Of a DNA stretch of 5,662 nt, positions 3,680 through 5,662 are shown in pieces. Position numbers and translations under genes: made by a program. The notes under the pieces were generated by a model that saw only the letters and a list, made by a program, of their open reading frames with translations, was not told the origin of the DNA and did not search any database. The DNA comes from Eubacteriaceae bacterium (lineage in GTDB: Bacteria; Bacillota; Clostridia; Eubacteriales; UBA1433). The stretch is from assembly GCA_012797825.1 (NCBI GenBank), contig JAAZOI010000077.1, positions 1 through 5,662 of the forward strand, in the 5' to 3' direction. Position 1 is the first letter of the stretch, and the number at the start of each line of letters is the position of its first letter.

Positions 3680-4777
3680 ATGGCAGAGAATATAAAAACG
3701 TTTATATCTGGAGACGCAATGATTGGCGGAGAGGTTTTTAAAAAAGCGTGGAATAAATATCTGGGATCTTATGGTGACGCGTACGTATACGACTGGGAGA
3801 CTGACTGGGACAAACTGCAGTACCGCCGTCTTGAAATAGAAAAACGCGGACCTGAAATAGAGGAACCAGTAAAAGAAGTAATTATGTGCGGCGCGGATAA
3901 AGATGTGTTTTTAGGGCTTTTTGTTCCCGTATCTTCAAAGCTAATGGATGCCATGCCGAACTTGAAATTAATAGGAGTATCGCGCGCGGGGCTTGAAAAT
4001 GTGAATGTAGAGGATGCAACAAAAAGGGGCATTGCCGTATTTAACGTGCAAGGCAGGAACGCTCACGCGGTAAGCGATTTCGCCGTGGGAATGATGCTAG
4101 CCGAGTGCCGTAACATTGCAAGGGCGCACTATGCCATAAAAAACGGCACGTGGAGAAAGACGTTTGTAAACAGCGATTATATACCCGAAATGCGGGAAAA
4201 AACAGTAGGAATAGTCGGATTCGGACATATCGGAAGATTGGTTGCTCAAAAACTTTCGGGCTTTAACGTAAAAATACTCGTGTACGATCCGTATACTTCA
4301 AAAGAAGCGATAGCAGATGCGGGATGCGAAAAAGCGGAGCTTGAACAGCTGTTTAGTCAAAGCGATTTTATAACGCTGCACGCAAGGCTTACGGAAGATA
4401 ATAAAAAAATGATAGGCAAAAAAGAAATATCACTAATGAAGCCTACGGCTTATTTTATTAATACTAGCAGAGCGGGGCTTGTAGACCAGGACGCTTTAGC
4501 GGAAGCTCTGGAAAGCAAAAGCATAATGGGCGCGGCGCTCGACGTATTTACAACCGAGCCGATTGATGAGTCCAGCAGGTTTTTAACGCTTGACAACGTA
4601 ACGCTTACAAGCCATCTTGCGGGCACAACCGCGGATGCTCTTGCGAATTCGCCGTATCTGCTTTGCGAAGACATATTAAAGCTGTTTGAAGACAAAGGAC
4701 CGAGGTATTTTGTAAATAAAGAAGTGCTTCAAAACAAAGAGTTTATAAAGTGGCTTGAAAAATTAAGAAATATATAA
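3680..4777 (+). CDS. D-isomer-specific 2-hydroxyacid dehydrogenase, NAD(P)-dependent
   Basis: This 365-residue cytoplasmic enzyme interconverts a 2-hydroxy acid and the matching 2-keto acid using NAD(H) or NADP(H). AAGGAG (3668-3673) lies 6 bases before the ATG. The N-terminal part of the substrate domain runs to about residue 130 and includes SRAGLENV (101-108). The nucleotide-binding domain has the Rossmann motif G180-x-G182-x-x-G185 (GFGHIG). D203 at the end of the second strand (LVYDPY) favours NAD over NADP. The catalytic trio is complete: R264 in NTSRAGLVD, E293 in TTEPID and H312 in TSHLAGTT. At 365 residues it is longer than many relatives (about 310-340), mainly through sequence before the Rossmann motif. 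The kinase start follows after 16 bases, so the two form an operon. The pair resembles yoaD-yoaC of Bacillus subtilis, where YoaD is also an uncharacterised hydroxyacid dehydrogenase. Phosphoglycerate dehydrogenase-like similarity is expected, but the absence of an ACT domain and the kinase partner argue for a catabolic rather than a serine-biosynthetic role. The substrate is unknown. Confidence 0.93.
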   Translation: MAENIKTFISGDAMIGGEVFKKAWNKYLGSYGDAYVYDWETDWDKLQYRRLEIEKRGPEIEEPVKEVIMCGADKDVFLGLFVPVSSKLMDAMPNLKLIGVSRAGLENVNVEDATKRGIAVFNVQGRNAHAVSDFAVGMMLAECRNIARAHYAIKNGTWRKTFVNSDYIPEMREKTVGIVGFGHIGRLVAQKLSGFNVKILVYDPYTSKEAIADAGCEKAELEQLFSQSDFITLHARLTEDNKKMIGKKEISLMKPTAYFINTSRAGLVDQDALAEALESKSIMGAALDVFTTEPIDESSRFLTLDNVTLTSHLAGTTADALANSPYLLCEDILKLFEDKGPRYFVNKEVLQNKEFIKWLEKLRNI

Positions 4778-4793
4778 AACGGAGAGAGACAAT

Positions 4794-5662
4794 ATGCACG
4801 TTATAATATTGGATGTAGGAACATCAAGCATGGCTTCAAGCGTGTACTCAGACGCGGGCAAGTGCTTATTTACCGCAAGCAAAGAATATTCAACCGAATT
4901 CATTTACCCCAGCATGGTTGAGCAAGACCCGCTTATATGGAGAAACGCCGCATTTGAGGTGCTAAGTAAAACCGCCGCGTTTGCATCTCAGAAAGACTTA
5001 GATATATCCGCTATTGCCGTAACAAGCCAGCGCGCATCGCTAATAGCAGTAGATAAAGACGGCGAGCCGATGAGAAAAGCTATTATGTGGCAGGATAAAC
5101 GTACCGCAAGCGAGTGCGAAGAGATGGAAAAGCATATCTCAATGCGTGAACTGTACTTAAAAACAGGCTTAAGACTTAGTCCGTACGCTGTGCTTCCCAG
5201 AATTATATGGCTTAGAGAAAACGAGCGGGATACTTTTAATAAAGCATATAAGCTTATGGGCGTGCAGGATTTTGTTATTCACAGTCTTACGGGGCAGTAC
5301 AAAACCGACTGGACGCAGGCGGCAAGAACAATGCTTATGGATATTACAAAATTCTCGTGGGATGATGATTTGCTGAATATAGCGCATCTTAACAAAGATA
5401 AGCTGTGCGAACTTGTGCCGCCCGGAAGCGTTGCGGGCGGATTGACGGAATACGCCGCAAATCAGACAGGACTAAAAAGCGGACTGCCAGTTATAATTTG
5501 CGGAGGCGACCAGCAGAACGCCGCCGTGGGATTAAACGTGATAAAACCCGGTGTTGCGGAGGCCAACACAGGCACGGGATCGTTTATAATAGCGCATGCT
5601 GAAAAACCCGTGTTTGACGACGACTGCAGGCTTATTTGCAGCGCTTCCGCAATTAAAGGCAA
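4794..5662 (+). CDS. FGGY-family carbohydrate kinase (xylulokinase/LsrK/YoaC-like), 3' end outside window
   Basis: The frame is open from ATG 4794 to the end of the window: 289 codons plus two bases of a gene that should encode about 500 residues. GGAGAGAG (4781-4788) gives the ribosome site. The product transfers ATP phosphate to a sugar or polyol in the cytoplasm. The N-terminal FGGY domain begins MHVIILDVGTSS, with the phosphate-binding D7-x-G9-T10-S11. TSQRASL (77-83) and MWQDKRT (98-104) are the usual substrate-pocket blocks. GGDQQNAAVG (237-246) carries the likely catalytic base D239. NTGTGSF (258-264) opens the second, ATP-binding domain. No frameshift was seen when I translated it codon by codon. 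Xylulose, autoinducer-2 (LsrK) and the uncharacterised YoaC are the nearest functional types I can suggest. The visible half does not fix substrate specificity. It is co-transcribed with the dehydrogenase, and downstream genes outside the window (for example an aldolase or transporter) would help decide the pathway. Confidence 0.93.
   Translation, partial: MHVIILDVGTSSMASSVYSDAGKCLFTASKEYSTEFIYPSMVEQDPLIWRNAAFEVLSKTAAFASQKDLDISAIAVTSQRASLIAVDKDGEPMRKAIMWQDKRTASECEEMEKHISMRELYLKTGLRLSPYAVLPRIIWLRENERDTFNKAYKLMGVQDFVIHSLTGQYKTDWTQAARTMLMDITKFSWDDDLLNIAHLNKDKLCELVPPGSVAGGLTEYAANQTGLKSGLPVIICGGDQQNAAVGLNVIKPGVAEANTGTGSFIIAHAEKPVFDDDCRLICSASAIKG

Noticed and set aside
5405..5602. Plus-strand Arg-rich open frame inside the kinase gene
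   Set aside because: It is an out-of-frame shadow of the FGGY kinase reading frame, whose motifs continue through this stretch.

Overview
The window looks like chromosome from a low-GC, Clostridia-type Firmicute. The signs are strong AGGAGG-type Shine-Dalgarno sites, U-tailed intrinsic terminators, near-consensus sigma-A promoters, heavy use of AAA/AAT/ATA codons and short intergenic spaces. There is no rRNA, tRNA, CRISPR array or recognisable insertion sequence.

Layout. Positions 1-192 hold the 3' end of a multi-pass membrane protein gene, closed by a clean terminator. Positions 249-2467 hold a self-contained, extremely AT-rich three-gene operon (about 18-20% GC in the 60-base blocks I counted). 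It has its own promoter, and its genes are joined by two identical ATGA stop/start overlaps. Genes 1 and 2 are diverged tandem paralogues with N-terminal membrane anchors and TPR-like helical repeats predicted to face the cytoplasm. Gene 3 is an unrelated single-pass protein predicted to face outwards. I recognise no family for any of the three, and this is the most likely place for something undescribed. Positions 2468-2638 are an intergenic stretch with several dyad symmetries, including a 16-bp stem. Positions 2639-3070 encode a DUF1893 (TM1506-like) protein, which shares a bidirectional terminator with a convergent cold-shock protein gene (3161-3376, minus strand).

Positions 3377-3679 are a compact divergent control region. 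The cold-shock gene has a consensus promoter and a roughly 110-nt leader containing a terminator-like hairpin. The rightward promoter interlocks with it through overlapping -35 hexamers and faces a two-gene catabolic operon. That operon encodes a D-2-hydroxyacid dehydrogenase (3680-4777) and, 16 bases later, a FGGY-family carbohydrate kinase that runs off the right end (4794-5662). The pair recalls the yoaD-yoaC arrangement of Bacillus subtilis. The likely logic is phosphorylation of a sugar or hydroxylated carbonyl compound alongside NAD(P)-linked oxidation or reduction of a 2-hydroxy/2-keto acid. The substrate cannot be read from the sequence.

The flanking genes reach roughly 30-55% GC in the blocks counted, so the 358-2467 operon stands out compositionally and may have been acquired or be evolving fast.
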